Origin: an uncultured Alphaproteobacteria bacterium
GTDB lineage: Bacteria; Pseudomonadota; Alphaproteobacteria; HIMB59; GCA-002718135
NCBI GenBank assembly: GCA_902560675.1
Contig: CACEMP010000001.1
Location: forward strand, 124,001-188,000
DNA: 64,000 nucleotides
Reading direction: 5' to 3'
Below are positions 19,830-30,205 of the stretch, one piece after another. Numbering within the stretch: position 1 is the first letter of the stretch; the number at the start of each line of letters is the position of its first letter. The notes beneath the pieces were generated by a model. The model did not search any database. It was not told the DNA's origin and worked only from the letters and a program-made list of their open reading frames with translations. The translations under genes and the position numbers were made by a program.

Positions 19830-21152
19830 ATGAAAAAAAATAAAACATTTCCAAGACAATCTTGGACTTTCGATGAATATACAAATACTGAAATTAGAAG
19901 AGCAGCTGAAACTGGAATTTATGACATAAGAGGAGGAGGATCAAAAAGAAGACTTCCTCATTTTGATGACCTTTTATTTTTAGGTGCATCAATTTCCAGA
20001 TATCCCTTGGAAGGATATAGAGAGAAATGTACAACAAATGTTACATTAGGAACGAGGTATGCAAAAAAACCTTTAGAGCTTGAAATACCAATAACAATAG
20101 CAGGAATGAGTTTTGGTGCATTATCTGCTTCCGCTAAAGAAGCATTAGGACGTGGTGCTTCTATTGCGGGTACATCCACAACAACTGGAGATGGGGGTAT
20201 GACACCTGAAGAAAGAGGACAGTCAAAACATTTAGTTTACCAACTTTTACCTTCCAGATATGGAATGAATCCTAATGATTTAAGAAAAGCAGATGCGATA
20301 GAAGTAGTGATTGGACAAGGTGCAAAGCCTGGTGGAGGTGGAATGCTTTTAGGTCAAAAAATTAGTGATCGAGTTGCAGAAATGAGAACATTACCTAAAG
20401 GAGTAGATCAACGTTCTGCATGCAGACATCCCGATTGGACTGGACCAGATGATTTAAAAATCAAAATTTTAGAATTAAGAGAAATTACTAAATGGAAAGT
20501 TCCAATATTTGTTAAAATTGCAGGAGCAAGGCCTTATTATGATACTGCGTTAGCAATTAAAGCCGGTGCAGATGTTGTAGTTTTAGATGGTATGCAAGGT
20601 GGTACTGCTGCAACTCAAGAAGTATTTATAGAAAATGTTGGTCAGCCTACTTTGGGATGTATAAGACCAGCTGTTGATGCTCTTCAAGATTTAGATATGC
20701 ATAGAAAAGTTCAATTAATTATATCTGGCGGTGTAAGAAATGGAGCGGATGTAGCTAAAGCATTAGCTCTTGGAGCTGATGCAGTTTCAATTGGTAGTGC
20801 AGCAATGATTGCTATTGGAGATAACGATCCTAAATGGGAAAAAGATTATAATAAACTTGGAACTACTGCCGGTGCATATGACGATTGGCATGAAGGAAAT
20901 GATCCCGCAGGTATTTCTACTCAAGATCCAAAATTAATGAAAAGATTAGACCCAATAAAAGCAGGAAAAAAACTTTCAAACTATCTTAAAGTAATGACGT
21001 TAGAAGCTCAAACTCTAGCTAGGGCGTGTGGAAAAAATAGCGTACATAATTTAGAGCCTGAAGATTTATGTGCCTTAACAGTTGAAGCTGCCGCAATGGC
21101 AAGAGTCCCTTTATCTGGTACTAATTGGATACCTGGTATAAATAGTAAATAA
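19830..21152 (+). CDS. FMN-binding glutamate synthase-like protein (GlxD/MgsC-like)
   Basis: GQGAKPGGGGMLLGQKI, VFVKIAGARPYYDTALAIKAGADVVVLDGMQGGTAA, GGVRNGADVAKALALGADAV. Confidence 0.9.
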   Translation: MKKNKTFPRQSWTFDEYTNTEIRRAAETGIYDIRGGGSKRRLPHFDDLLFLGASISRYPLEGYREKCTTNVTLGTRYAKKPLELEIPITIAGMSFGALSASAKEALGRGASIAGTSTTTGDGGMTPEERGQSKHLVYQLLPSRYGMNPNDLRKADAIEVVIGQGAKPGGGGMLLGQKISDRVAEMRTLPKGVDQRSACRHPDWTGPDDLKIKILELREITKWKVPIFVKIAGARPYYDTALAIKAGADVVVLDGMQGGTAATQEVFIENVGQPTLGCIRPAVDALQDLDMHRKVQLIISGGVRNGADVAKALALGADAVSIGSAAMIAIGDNDPKWEKDYNKLGTTAGAYDDWHEGNDPAGISTQDPKLMKRLDPIKAGKKLSNYLKVMTLEAQTLARACGKNSVHNLEPEDLCALTVEAAAMARVPLSGTNWIPGINSK

Positions 21153-21189
21153 ATATTGCTACTTTTTAATTTAATTAATATTATGTGTG

Positions 21190-22515
21190 ATGAGTAAAAA
21201 TCTATCTCAAATAGCTAAATCCAAAAAAATAAAATATTTCCTAATAAGTTTTGTAGATTTGTTTGGAGTACTAAGATCAAAGTTAGTACCAGCACAAGCA
21301 ATTAATGAAATGCAAAAAAATGGAGCCGGTTTTGCTGGATTTGCTACCTGGTTAGATATGTCACCAGCTGACAGTGATATGTTTGCAATACCTGATCCTA
21401 ACAGTTTAATTCAATTACCATGGAATAAAGAAATAGGATGGTTAGCTTCTGATTTGTATATGGATGGTGAAACTGTAAGTGCCTCACCAAGAGTAATGTT
21501 GAGAAATCAAATAAAAAAATTAAGTGAAAAAAAGCTTCAAATGAAGTCAGGTGTTGAATGTGAATTCTTTTTAATCTCTGAAGATGGCTCAACTATTGCA
21601 GACAAAAGAGATATCCAATCAAAGCCTTGCTATGATCAATCAGCACTAATTAGGAGATATGATTTAATTAAAGAAATATGTGACAGCATGATTGAATTAG
21701 GTTGGAAACCTTATCAAAATGATCATGAAGATGCGAATGGTCAATTTGAAATGAATTGGGATTATTCAGATTGTTTAGTTACTGCAGATAGGCATGTTTT
21801 TTTTAAATTTATGGTTAAAAATTTAGCTGAAAAACACGGCTTAAGAGCAACATTTATGCCAAAGCCTTTCAATTATTTAACTGGTAATGGTTGTCACGCA
21901 CATATATCTCTTTGGAGTAAAGGTAAAAATCAATTTCTAGATAAAAAAGACAAATTAGGCCTTAGTAAATTGGCTTATAACTTTTTAGGTGGATTAATAG
22001 AAAATGCTCAACCTTTATCAGCATTTTTTAACCCAACCATAAATAGTTACAGAAGAATTAATGCACCACCAACTAAATCAGGTGCAACTTGGTCTCCTAG
22101 CAGTATATCTTATACGGGAAATAATAGAACTCATATGATCAGAATTCCTGAATATGGAAGATTCGAACTTAGATTAATGGATGGTTCGTCTAATCCATAT
22201 TTACTACAAGCTGGTGTAATTGCAGCAGGTTTAGAGGGGATAACTAAAAAAATAAATCCAGGCAAACCTCTATTCTGCAATATGTATACAGATTATAAAA
22301 AATACCCTAATTTACCAAAACTACCAAATGATATTTCTGAAGCATTAAATATGTTAAGTAATAGTCAAGTTCTAAATAAAGCGTTTGGAAAAAAAAATAT
22401 TGATAGTTATATAAAATTAAAGACGAACGAATTAAATGATTTCAAAAAATACGGGCGATTTGATAAGAAAAAGCCTGTCACCAAATGGGAGAAAGATAAC
22501 ACTTTAGATTGTTAA
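21190..22515 (+). CDS. Glutamine synthetase family protein (GlnT / gamma-glutamylmethylamide synthetase-like)
   Basis: VECEFFL, YQNDHEDANGQFEMNWDYSDCLVTADRHVFFKFM, GNGCHAHISLW glutamine synthetase motifs; downstream of the GlxBCD/MgsABC-like genes. Confidence 0.85.
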   Translation: MSKNLSQIAKSKKIKYFLISFVDLFGVLRSKLVPAQAINEMQKNGAGFAGFATWLDMSPADSDMFAIPDPNSLIQLPWNKEIGWLASDLYMDGETVSASPRVMLRNQIKKLSEKKLQMKSGVECEFFLISEDGSTIADKRDIQSKPCYDQSALIRRYDLIKEICDSMIELGWKPYQNDHEDANGQFEMNWDYSDCLVTADRHVFFKFMVKNLAEKHGLRATFMPKPFNYLTGNGCHAHISLWSKGKNQFLDKKDKLGLSKLAYNFLGGLIENAQPLSAFFNPTINSYRRINAPPTKSGATWSPSSISYTGNNRTHMIRIPEYGRFELRLMDGSSNPYLLQAGVIAAGLEGITKKINPGKPLFCNMYTDYKKYPNLPKLPNDISEALNMLSNSQVLNKAFGKKNIDSYIKLKTNELNDFKKYGRFDKKKPVTKWEKDNTLDC

Positions 22516-22527
22516 AAATAAAATCAA

Positions 22528-23163
22528 TTAAGTATCTTGAATAAAATCATCAATATTATTTTCATCATCCTGTTCTAAATTATCATTACTTTGTGAATTT
22601 TCATCATTATTGGCAAGATCACTTATAGTTGCAATAGCAGCTCTTTTATCTAGAAAACCACTAGCTTTTAATTCTTCTTTATTAGGTAAATCTGATAAAT
22701 TATTCAGTCCAAAATGTTCGATAAATAAATCAGTAGTGATCCACAAAGTAGGCTTTCCTGGAATATTTTTTCTTCCCGAGGGTTTAATCCATCCTATTTC
22801 CATCAAATGATCAATTGAACCTCTTCCCATCTGTACACCTCTAATATTTTCAATTTCAGATCTAGTGATTGGTTGTTGATAAGCAATAATAGATAACGTC
22901 TCTAGTGCTGCTCTAGATAATTTTCTTTTTTGAGTTTTGAATATCGTTAATTCAGAGGATAATTCTTCAGAAGTTCTAAAAGACCATTTAGTTCCAGTTT
23001 TTAATAAATTTATACCTCTTGTTTTATAAAAATCTTTTAAATCTATTAAATAATTTTCAATATTATTTTTATCTTTTATTTTTTCCTTTAAGTCTTTCTC
23101 ATCTACTGGAGCTCCGGAAGCAAATAATATTGCTTCTATTATTTTAGTATCTTTATTAGTCAT
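22528..23163 (-). CDS. scpB: Segregation and condensation protein B
   Basis: IIEAILFASGAPV, LSRAALETLSIIAYQQPITRSEIENIRGV. Confidence 0.95.
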   Translation of the reverse strand: MTNKDTKIIEAILFASGAPVDEKDLKEKIKDKNNIENYLIDLKDFYKTRGINLLKTGTKWSFRTSEELSSELTIFKTQKRKLSRAALETLSIIAYQQPITRSEIENIRGVQMGRGSIDHLMEIGWIKPSGRKNIPGKPTLWITTDLFIEHFGLNNLSDLPNKEELKASGFLDKRAAIATISDLANNDENSQSNDNLEQDDENNIDDFIQDT

Positions 23164-23923
23164 TAATTTTATTTCTTATATAAATACTTCCAAATGTCTT
23201 ATCTTGCTTTACATCAATCAAACCATTTTTTGACAATTCAAGAGAAGCAACAAAATTTGATGAAATTATTGATTTATTTATAACTTTACTTCTATTTAAG
23301 AGCTTAGGAATAATGTTTAAAAAATTAGTCCATTCTGAAATAGTTCCAAAAATTTCTTTCATTCTTTTAACAGCTTGATCTACAGAAAATAATTCAGAAT
23401 ATTCAATAGTTAAATTTTGAATATTTTCTTTTGATTTTAATATTTGACTGTAAGATTTTAATAAATCATAAAGACTAGATGTATAATTAATTTTGTATTT
23501 TAGTTTTAGACCTTCAACTGAGCCACCATAAAAAACATCCCTATTAATTAATTCTTTGGAATATAATTGTTTAGAAATATTTTGAAAAGCTTCAAGTCTT
23601 TGTAATTGATATCTAAGAGCTTTTTCTAAATCTTCTGCTGAATGTTCATCTAATTTTTCATCTTTAGGTAGCAACAATCTTGATTTTAAATATGTTAGCC
23701 ATGAAGCCATAACAAGATAATCTGCAGCAATTTCAATATGAATATTTTTATATTCATTAATAAATTTAATGTATTGATCTGCTAAATCTGAAATTGATAT
23801 TTCTGATAAATCAACCTTCTGTGTCTTTGCTAAAGATAGAAGTAAGTCAATTGGACCCTCAAAATTACTTAGTAAGATATGGAATTTATTAGGATTTGTG
23901 TTTTTATCTAATAAATCAAGCAT
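23156..23923 (-). CDS. scpA: Segregation and condensation protein A
   Basis: NFEGPIDLLLSLAKTQKVDLSEISISDLADQYIKFI, EIAADYLVMASWLTYLKSRLLLP; overlaps scpB. Confidence 0.95.
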   Translation of the reverse strand: MLDLLDKNTNPNKFHILLSNFEGPIDLLLSLAKTQKVDLSEISISDLADQYIKFINEYKNIHIEIAADYLVMASWLTYLKSRLLLPKDEKLDEHSAEDLEKALRYQLQRLEAFQNISKQLYSKELINRDVFYGGSVEGLKLKYKINYTSSLYDLLKSYSQILKSKENIQNLTIEYSELFSVDQAVKRMKEIFGTISEWTNFLNIIPKLLNRSKVINKSIISSNFVASLELSKNGLIDVKQDKTFGSIYIRNKIND

Positions 23924-23962
23924 TATTTTTTATATCAATTTAATTGAGATTCTTCAAAATTA

Positions 23963-24466
23963 TTAATTTTGAAAATTTAAAATTAAACATTCACTTAAAA
24001 TATTTGATTTATTGCAAAAATTAATTGCATCATTTTTAGATATAAAATTTTTATAAGTCAAAAAATAATCAATACCAAAATCACTTTTAAAACCAAATAA
24101 ATATAAGTCATCTTTGTTAATTATTTCAGATTTAAAGTTTATAAAATTTGCCATGTAATGATCTACTTTATTGGAGTCAGTACTACTAAATAATTGAATT
24201 GTAAATTTTAAATTTTGTGGATTATTTAAACGTTCTTTAAATAATTTTATTTCAGTATTAATACTTTTTTTATCAAGATATTTTACTTTCTCACCCTTCT
24301 TATCTTTTGGAATGATAGAATAATTAACTATTTCATTTTCAATAATAAAATATGATTTATTAATATTTATGTAAAATGATATAAAATATAAAATTATTAA
24401 TAGTATTAAGGTTATTAAAATATAAAATGTATTATTTTTTTTTGAAAAAAAAATATTTCTTTTCAT
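23963..24466 (-). CDS. Single-pass membrane protein with a probable SPOR-like C-terminal domain
   Basis: One N-terminal TM, C-terminal FTIQLFSSTDSNKV...DYFLTYKNFISKNDAINFCNK; position between argS and scpA matches the SPOR gene of alphaproteobacteria. Confidence 0.6.
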   Translation of the reverse strand: MKRNIFFSKKNNTFYILITLILLIILYFISFYININKSYFIIENEIVNYSIIPKDKKGEKVKYLDKKSINTEIKLFKERLNNPQNLKFTIQLFSSTDSNKVDHYMANFINFKSEIINKDDLYLFGFKSDFGIDYFLTYKNFISKNDAINFCNKSNILSECLILNFQN

Positions 24467-26196
24467 TACATTTGCTCAGGAGAATCAATACCTATAATTG
24501 AGAAAATATCATATAAAACATTTCTAAATGATTCTAGCCAAAATAATTTTGAAATTGTTCCTTGAATATTATTTTTATCAATAAATCTCATTGATTCATT
24601 GTCTTTTCCTTTATTCCAAATTGAATGAAATTCAGAACATATATCTTCTAAATAAATAGTTAATCTATGAGGTTCATTATAGTTGCATGCTTGATATAAG
24701 AGGTATGGATAACAAATTATTTTTTTTATTATTCTCAGTTCCTCTGAAGAAATTCCAATATTTAAATTAAATTTATAATTTTCATCAATAACTATATTCA
24801 ATTGTTTGGCTTTATTTATTACTGAAGAAGCTCTTGCGTAAGCATATTGACAATAAAATACTTTATTATCTTTATTTTTTTCAATAACTTCATCTAAATC
24901 AAAATCTATGGCAGTTTCATTTTTAGTTGAAATCATATAGTACCTAATCGGATCATTACCTACTTTAGAAAAAACATCAGCTAAAGTTATAAAATTACCA
25001 TCACGTTTTGACATTTTCAATTTTTTTTTATTTTCTAAAATACTTACAATTTGACAGGTTAAGATATTTAAATAATCTTCATTATTTTTAATTGCTTTAA
25101 TTATAGAAATCATTCTGGGAATGTATCCGATATGATCAGAACCCCATATATTAATAAGTTTATCAAAATTTCTATTACACTTGTATAAATGATACGCAGC
25201 GTCATTAGCAAAATATGTCCACTCACCATTTGATTTTTTTAATGCCCTATCTTCATTATCCAATAATTTTGAAGATCTAAATAATAATTGCTCTCTAGGC
25301 TCCCAGTCTGAATCATCCCCTTTTGGTTTTTTCAAAACACCTTTGTATAAAAGTTTTTTTTGGTCTAAAATTTCAAAAAGTTTATCAATAATTTTACTTT
25401 TTTCTATATCTGTTTCATAAGTATATTTATCAAACTTTATATTAATAAGATTTAAATCTACCTTAATGGATGAAATAATATCATCCAAAGCAAATTTTTT
25501 AAAATATAACATTGTTTCTTTTTCTTTTTTATTTAGCCATTTGTCTCCATCAATTTTTATTATTTTTTTAGCAATATTAATTAAATATTCTCCAGGATAT
25601 TCATCTTGTGCTAATTCTATGTTGATATTAAATAATTGTTTATACCTTTTAAAAAGAGAGTTAGATAATTTATCAATTTGAGATCCTGCATCATTAACAT
25701 AATATTCTCTTAATACTCTAAAGCCCATTTTAATATAAAGTGAGCTTAGAACATCTCCAAATACAGCACCTCTTATATGAGCAATATGAAGAGGCCCAGT
25801 TGGATTTGCAGAAACAAATTCTATATTTATTTTTTTTTCATTACCATGATTGATATCTTTTAAAAAATTATTGTTATAAATATTATTTAAACTATTATTT
25901 ACAAAATCCTCTTTTAAAAAAAAATTAATAAATCCATTTTTAGAAATGATGAAATGATCTATAAATGGAACAGAATTTATTTTGTCATTTAATTCTTTTT
26001 CAAAATTAAAATTTTTATCAATAATTTTTCTATTTATTATTAAATAAAAATTTGAAGCCAGATCACCAAGTTTATTTTCTGACGAATAATCTATACTGAT
26101 TTGATTTTTATTTATCTCAGATATAAATTTTTTAGATTCTAAAAATGATGCAAAAGTATTTAAAAAATTTGATAAATCTAATATATAATTATTCAT
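24466..26196 (-). CDS. argS: Arginyl-tRNA synthetase
   Basis: EFVSANPTGPLHIAHIRGAVFGD (HIGH) and KMSKRDG (KMSKS-like). Confidence 0.97.
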   Translation of the reverse strand: MNNYILDLSNFLNTFASFLESKKFISEINKNQISIDYSSENKLGDLASNFYLIINRKIIDKNFNFEKELNDKINSVPFIDHFIISKNGFINFFLKEDFVNNSLNNIYNNNFLKDINHGNEKKINIEFVSANPTGPLHIAHIRGAVFGDVLSSLYIKMGFRVLREYYVNDAGSQIDKLSNSLFKRYKQLFNINIELAQDEYPGEYLINIAKKIIKIDGDKWLNKKEKETMLYFKKFALDDIISSIKVDLNLINIKFDKYTYETDIEKSKIIDKLFEILDQKKLLYKGVLKKPKGDDSDWEPREQLLFRSSKLLDNEDRALKKSNGEWTYFANDAAYHLYKCNRNFDKLINIWGSDHIGYIPRMISIIKAIKNNEDYLNILTCQIVSILENKKKLKMSKRDGNFITLADVFSKVGNDPIRYYMISTKNETAIDFDLDEVIEKNKDNKVFYCQYAYARASSVINKAKQLNIVIDENYKFNLNIGISSEELRIIKKIICYPYLLYQACNYNEPHRLTIYLEDICSEFHSIWNKGKDNESMRFIDKNNIQGTISKLFWLESFRNVLYDIFSIIGIDSPEQM

Positions 26197-27304
26197 TTAT
26201 TTCCTTATATAAATTAAGAGCAAATCTATCTGTCATTCCAGAAATATAATCACAAATAAGTCTTTCAATTTCAATATTTTGATTTCTCCAATCTATTGGT
26301 AATTTGTTATTATTATCACTAAAATAAATAAATAAAGAAGTAATTATTTTTTTTGAGAAATTTCTTTTATCGTATAGATTATTATGATTATATACTTTAT
26401 CAAATAAGAATTGTTTTATTGTATAACAGTTTTTTTGCATTTCATTAGAAAAATTAATTTTAAAACTTTTACTCATACGAATATCTTCTATTGAATTAAT
26501 ATTATTATTTAAATTTTTTTTTGTATTTTCATATACATCATTTATCATAGTCGATATTGAATTTCTTAAAACCTGATAAACCATAAGTTTATCTGGAATA
26601 TCTTTATAATTTTCTTTTAAATTAATAATTATATTTTTAAAAAAACTCAATTCACTAATGTCATCAAGTGTTATTAAATTAGCCCTAATTGCATCTTCTA
26701 CATCATGATTATTGTAAGCTATATCATCGGATATACTTGCAATTTGAGACTCTAAATGAGGTTGATAATTTAAATTTAAATCATGTAACTTAGAATAATT
26801 TATAAGATGAAAAGGTAAATTCTTTTTTATAACTCCGTTATGTTTAACTATGCCTTCTAAACTCTCCCAGGTAAGATTTAATCCATTAAAATGTGGATGT
26901 CTTTTTTCAATAAATGTTAGTACTCTTAAAGTTTGATCATTGTGATTAAAACCACCATAATTATTCATTGATTCATTTAATGCATCTTCACCAATATGAC
27001 CAAAAGGAGGATGTCCCAAATCATGTGCAAGAGCAACTGTTTCACCTAAATCTTCATCTAATTCAAGTAGTCTACAAATAGATCTGGAAATTTGAGCAAC
27101 CTCTAATGAGTGCGTTAGTCTTGTTCTAAAATAATCGCTTTCACTCTCTATAAAAACTTGTGTTTTATGCTTAAGTTTTCTGAAGGAATTTGAATGAATA
27201 ACTCTAGCTCTGTCTCTTTCAAAAGGATTTCGTAAATCTTGATTAAATTCTTTATATAATCTTCCATTAGATTTTTTGGGATTAGCAGCTAAATGTTTGA
27301 ACAT
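26189..27304 (-). CDS. dgt: Deoxyguanosinetriphosphate triphosphohydrolase-like HD protein
   Basis: RDRARVIHSNSFRKLKHKTQVF, TRLTHSLEVAQISRSICR, ALAHDLGHPPFGHIGE. Confidence 0.95.
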   Translation of the reverse strand: MFKHLAANPKKSNGRLYKEFNQDLRNPFERDRARVIHSNSFRKLKHKTQVFIESESDYFRTRLTHSLEVAQISRSICRLLELDEDLGETVALAHDLGHPPFGHIGEDALNESMNNYGGFNHNDQTLRVLTFIEKRHPHFNGLNLTWESLEGIVKHNGVIKKNLPFHLINYSKLHDLNLNYQPHLESQIASISDDIAYNNHDVEDAIRANLITLDDISELSFFKNIIINLKENYKDIPDKLMVYQVLRNSISTMINDVYENTKKNLNNNINSIEDIRMSKSFKINFSNEMQKNCYTIKQFLFDKVYNHNNLYDKRNFSKKIITSLFIYFSDNNNKLPIDWRNQNIEIERLICDYISGMTDRFALNLYKEINE

Positions 27305-27358
27305 AAGAAAAATTATATTATAATTGTAAAATAATAACTAATAACAATATTTAGATAA

Positions 27359-27685
27359 ATGGACAATATAATTGAAGTCACTGAAAATGCACAAAATCAC
27401 ATTAATAAGATACTTATATCTGAGAAATCTAAATATTTCAGAATAACTGTATTAGGCGGTGGTTGTGCTGGATTTCAATATAAGTTTGATTTTTCTGATA
27501 AACCAAATACTGACGATTTAATCTTTAATTATAAGAACGCAGATGTTTTGATTGATAAAACTTCGATTGAATTAATTAAAGGATCTAAAATTGATTATGT
27601 CAATGAATTAATAGGGTCATCATTTAAAATTTCTAATCCGCTAGCCTCTTCATCTTGTGGTTGTGGAACCTCTTTTTCTATATAA
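27359..27685 (+). CDS. A-type Fe-S cluster carrier (ErpA/IscA family)
   Basis: GGGCAGFQYKF and C-terminal SSCGCGTSFSI cysteines. Confidence 0.93.
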   Translation: MDNIIEVTENAQNHINKILISEKSKYFRITVLGGGCAGFQYKFDFSDKPNTDDLIFNYKNADVLIDKTSIELIKGSKIDYVNELIGSSFKISNPLASSSCGCGTSFSI

Positions 27686-28471
27686 ATGAAAATTACAACT
27701 TGGAATGTCAATTCAGTTAATGCAAGAATTGAACATTTAATCAAGTTTATAAAAAAAGATCAATCAGATTTATATTTAATTCAAGAATTAAAATGCACAA
27801 ATGAAAGTTTTCCTAAAGAGGAATTAGAAAATATTAATTACAAGTGTTATGTAAATGGGCAAAAAGCTTGGAATGGAGTCGCCATACTTAGCAAAGAAAA
27901 TATTGAAATTTCAAATTTAAATATTCCTAATTATAAAGATGTAAATTCAAGATTTATTGAAACAGAAATATCTTTAAAAAATATAAAAAGAAAAATTAAA
28001 TTAATAAATATTTATCTTCCAAATGGAAATCCGATTGAAACTGAAAAATTTGATTATAAAATTGATTGGATGATAAATTTTAATAAATATATCAAAGAAT
28101 TAATTGATGATAATCAACCAATTATTATAGGTGGTGATTTTAATGTAATACCAAACGATGAAGATGTTTATTCGCCTGAGAATTTTAAAAATGATGCTTG
28201 TGCTCATCCGTTAACAAGAGAAAAATTTAGAAATCTTTTAAATTTAGGTTTTGTTGATACAGTTAAATACTTTGTTGATGGAAGCTCAAACTGGACTTTT
28301 TGGGGTTATAGAGGTGGAAATTGGCAAAAAGGTAATGGTCTTAGAATCGATCATTTTCTTACTACATCAGAAGTAACTGATTTGATTAAATCAGTTAATG
28401 TTAATCGTGAACCAAGAGGCTGGGAAAAAGCTTCTGATCACACACCAGTTACGATTGAATTAGTTAATTAA
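27686..28471 (+). CDS. xthA: Exodeoxyribonuclease III
   Basis: MKITTWNVNSVNARIEHL, GGDFNVIPNDEDVY, LRIDHFLTT, ASDHTPV. Confidence 0.95.
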   Translation: MKITTWNVNSVNARIEHLIKFIKKDQSDLYLIQELKCTNESFPKEELENINYKCYVNGQKAWNGVAILSKENIEISNLNIPNYKDVNSRFIETEISLKNIKRKIKLINIYLPNGNPIETEKFDYKIDWMINFNKYIKELIDDNQPIIIGGDFNVIPNDEDVYSPENFKNDACAHPLTREKFRNLLNLGFVDTVKYFVDGSSNWTFWGYRGGNWQKGNGLRIDHFLTTSEVTDLIKSVNVNREPRGWEKASDHTPVTIELVN

Positions 28472-28473
28472 TA

Positions 28474-30204
28474 TTAGATATCAGCGTATGTATGTGTTTC
28501 GCCTTTTGCTCCTGGTTGAGTAACAGCACCCTCGTAAGCTGGCCCAACAGTTTGAGAATATTTCCATATCGATCCAGAATTATGATTAGTTTTTCTTGGC
28601 TTCCATTCTTTTCTTCTCTTTTCTATTTCTTCATCCGAAAGCATTACATTGATTTCGCCTTTAACAGCATCAATAATAATCTCATCGCCATCTTTAAGTA
28701 AACCTATCATACCTCCTACAGCCGCTTCTGGTCCTACATGACCAATGCAAAATCCTCTTGTACCACCTGAAAACCGTCCATCTGTAATTAAAGCAACAGT
28801 TTCACCTAGTCCTTGCCCATATATTGCACCTGTTGTTGAAAGCATTTCACGCATACCAGGCCCTCCTTTAGGACCTTCATATCTAATTATTACCGCATCT
28901 CCTGCTTTAATTTCATTTTTTAAAACTGCAGTTAAAGCATCTTCTTCTGAGTCAAAACATTTAGCTTTTCCTTTGAAAGTTAAATTTTTTAAACCTGCTA
29001 TTTTTGATATACATCCATCTGGAGCAAGATTACCCCACAACCCTACGACTGAACTATTTTCACTAATTGGATTATTGCATTTATAAACAACATCTTGATT
29101 TGTAGGGAATATTACTTCTTTATGATTTTCAGCTATCGTTTTTCCTGTAACAGTTATGCAGTCTCCGTTTATATAACCACCATCTAATAAAGATTTAATA
29201 ACAACTGGTACACCTCCAACATCATATAAATCTTTAGCAACGTACTTTCCGCCAGGTTGCATATCTCCGATATAAGGAGTTGAATTATAAATTTCTACAA
29301 CATCTCTTAATGTGAATTTTAAACCTGCTTCATTAGCTATCGCAGGAAGATGAAGTGCTGCATTGGTTGAACCTCCAGTGGCTGCAACTACCCTTGCAGC
29401 ATTTACTAATGAATCAATAGTTACTATATCCCTTGGTCTTATATTTTTTTCTAATAAATTCATTATAGCTTTACCACTCTTTTCGCCATAAGCTTTTCTT
29501 TCTTCAGTATTTACTGCTGGTGGCATTGCTGAATTTGTTAAAGCTAAACCAACTGCTTCAGAAATACATGCCATTGTATTAGCTGTAAATTGCCCTCCAC
29601 AAGATCCAGCAGATGGACAAGCAACTTGTTCAATATCTTTTAAATCTTGATCTGAAATAGTTCCTGCAGCATGTTTACCAACTGCTTCAAAAACATCTAT
29701 AACAGTAACATCTTTACCTTTGTATTTTCCTGGTAAGATTGAACCTCCATAAATGAATACAGACGGTACATTTAATCTAACCATAGCCATCATCAAACCT
29801 GGCAGAGATTTATCACAGCCAGCAAGCCCAACTATTGCGTCATAACAATGGCCTCTAACAGATAATTCAATGGAATCCGCGATAACTTCTCTACTAATAA
29901 GGGAGGATTTCATTGCCTCATGGCCCATGGCAATTCCATCTGTTACTGTTATAGTTGTAAATTCTCTTGGTGTTCCTCCAGCATCTTTGACACCTGTCTT
30001 GACATGTTGCGCTTGATCTTGAAGAGTAATGTTGCAAGGAGCTGATTCATTCCAAGTGCTAACAACACCAACAAATGGTTGATAAATTTCATGTTCTTTC
30101 AAACCCATAGCATAATAATAAGATCTATGAGGCGCACTTTTAGGCCCTACACTAACATATCTACTAGGTAGATTAGATTTTCTATTTGATCCTTTATCTT
30201 CCAT
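28474..30204 (-). CDS. ilvD: Dihydroxy-acid dehydratase
   Basis: [60 protein letters not shown]. Confidence 0.97.
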   Translation of the reverse strand: MEDKGSNRKSNLPSRYVSVGPKSAPHRSYYYAMGLKEHEIYQPFVGVVSTWNESAPCNITLQDQAQHVKTGVKDAGGTPREFTTITVTDGIAMGHEAMKSSLISREVIADSIELSVRGHCYDAIVGLAGCDKSLPGLMMAMVRLNVPSVFIYGGSILPGKYKGKDVTVIDVFEAVGKHAAGTISDQDLKDIEQVACPSAGSCGGQFTANTMACISEAVGLALTNSAMPPAVNTEERKAYGEKSGKAIMNLLEKNIRPRDIVTIDSLVNAARVVAATGGSTNAALHLPAIANEAGLKFTLRDVVEIYNSTPYIGDMQPGGKYVAKDLYDVGGVPVVIKSLLDGGYINGDCITVTGKTIAENHKEVIFPTNQDVVYKCNNPISENSSVVGLWGNLAPDGCISKIAGLKNLTFKGKAKCFDSEEDALTAVLKNEIKAGDAVIIRYEGPKGGPGMREMLSTTGAIYGQGLGETVALITDGRFSGGTRGFCIGHVGPEAAVGGMIGLLKDGDEIIIDAVKGEINVMLSDEEIEKRRKEWKPRKTNHNSGSIWKYSQTVGPAYEGAVTQPGAKGETHTYADI

Positions 30205-30205
30205 T

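Noticed and set aside
28492-29086. Plus-strand ORFs antisense to ilvD
   Set aside because: Antisense shadows of a highly conserved gene; no recognisable domain.
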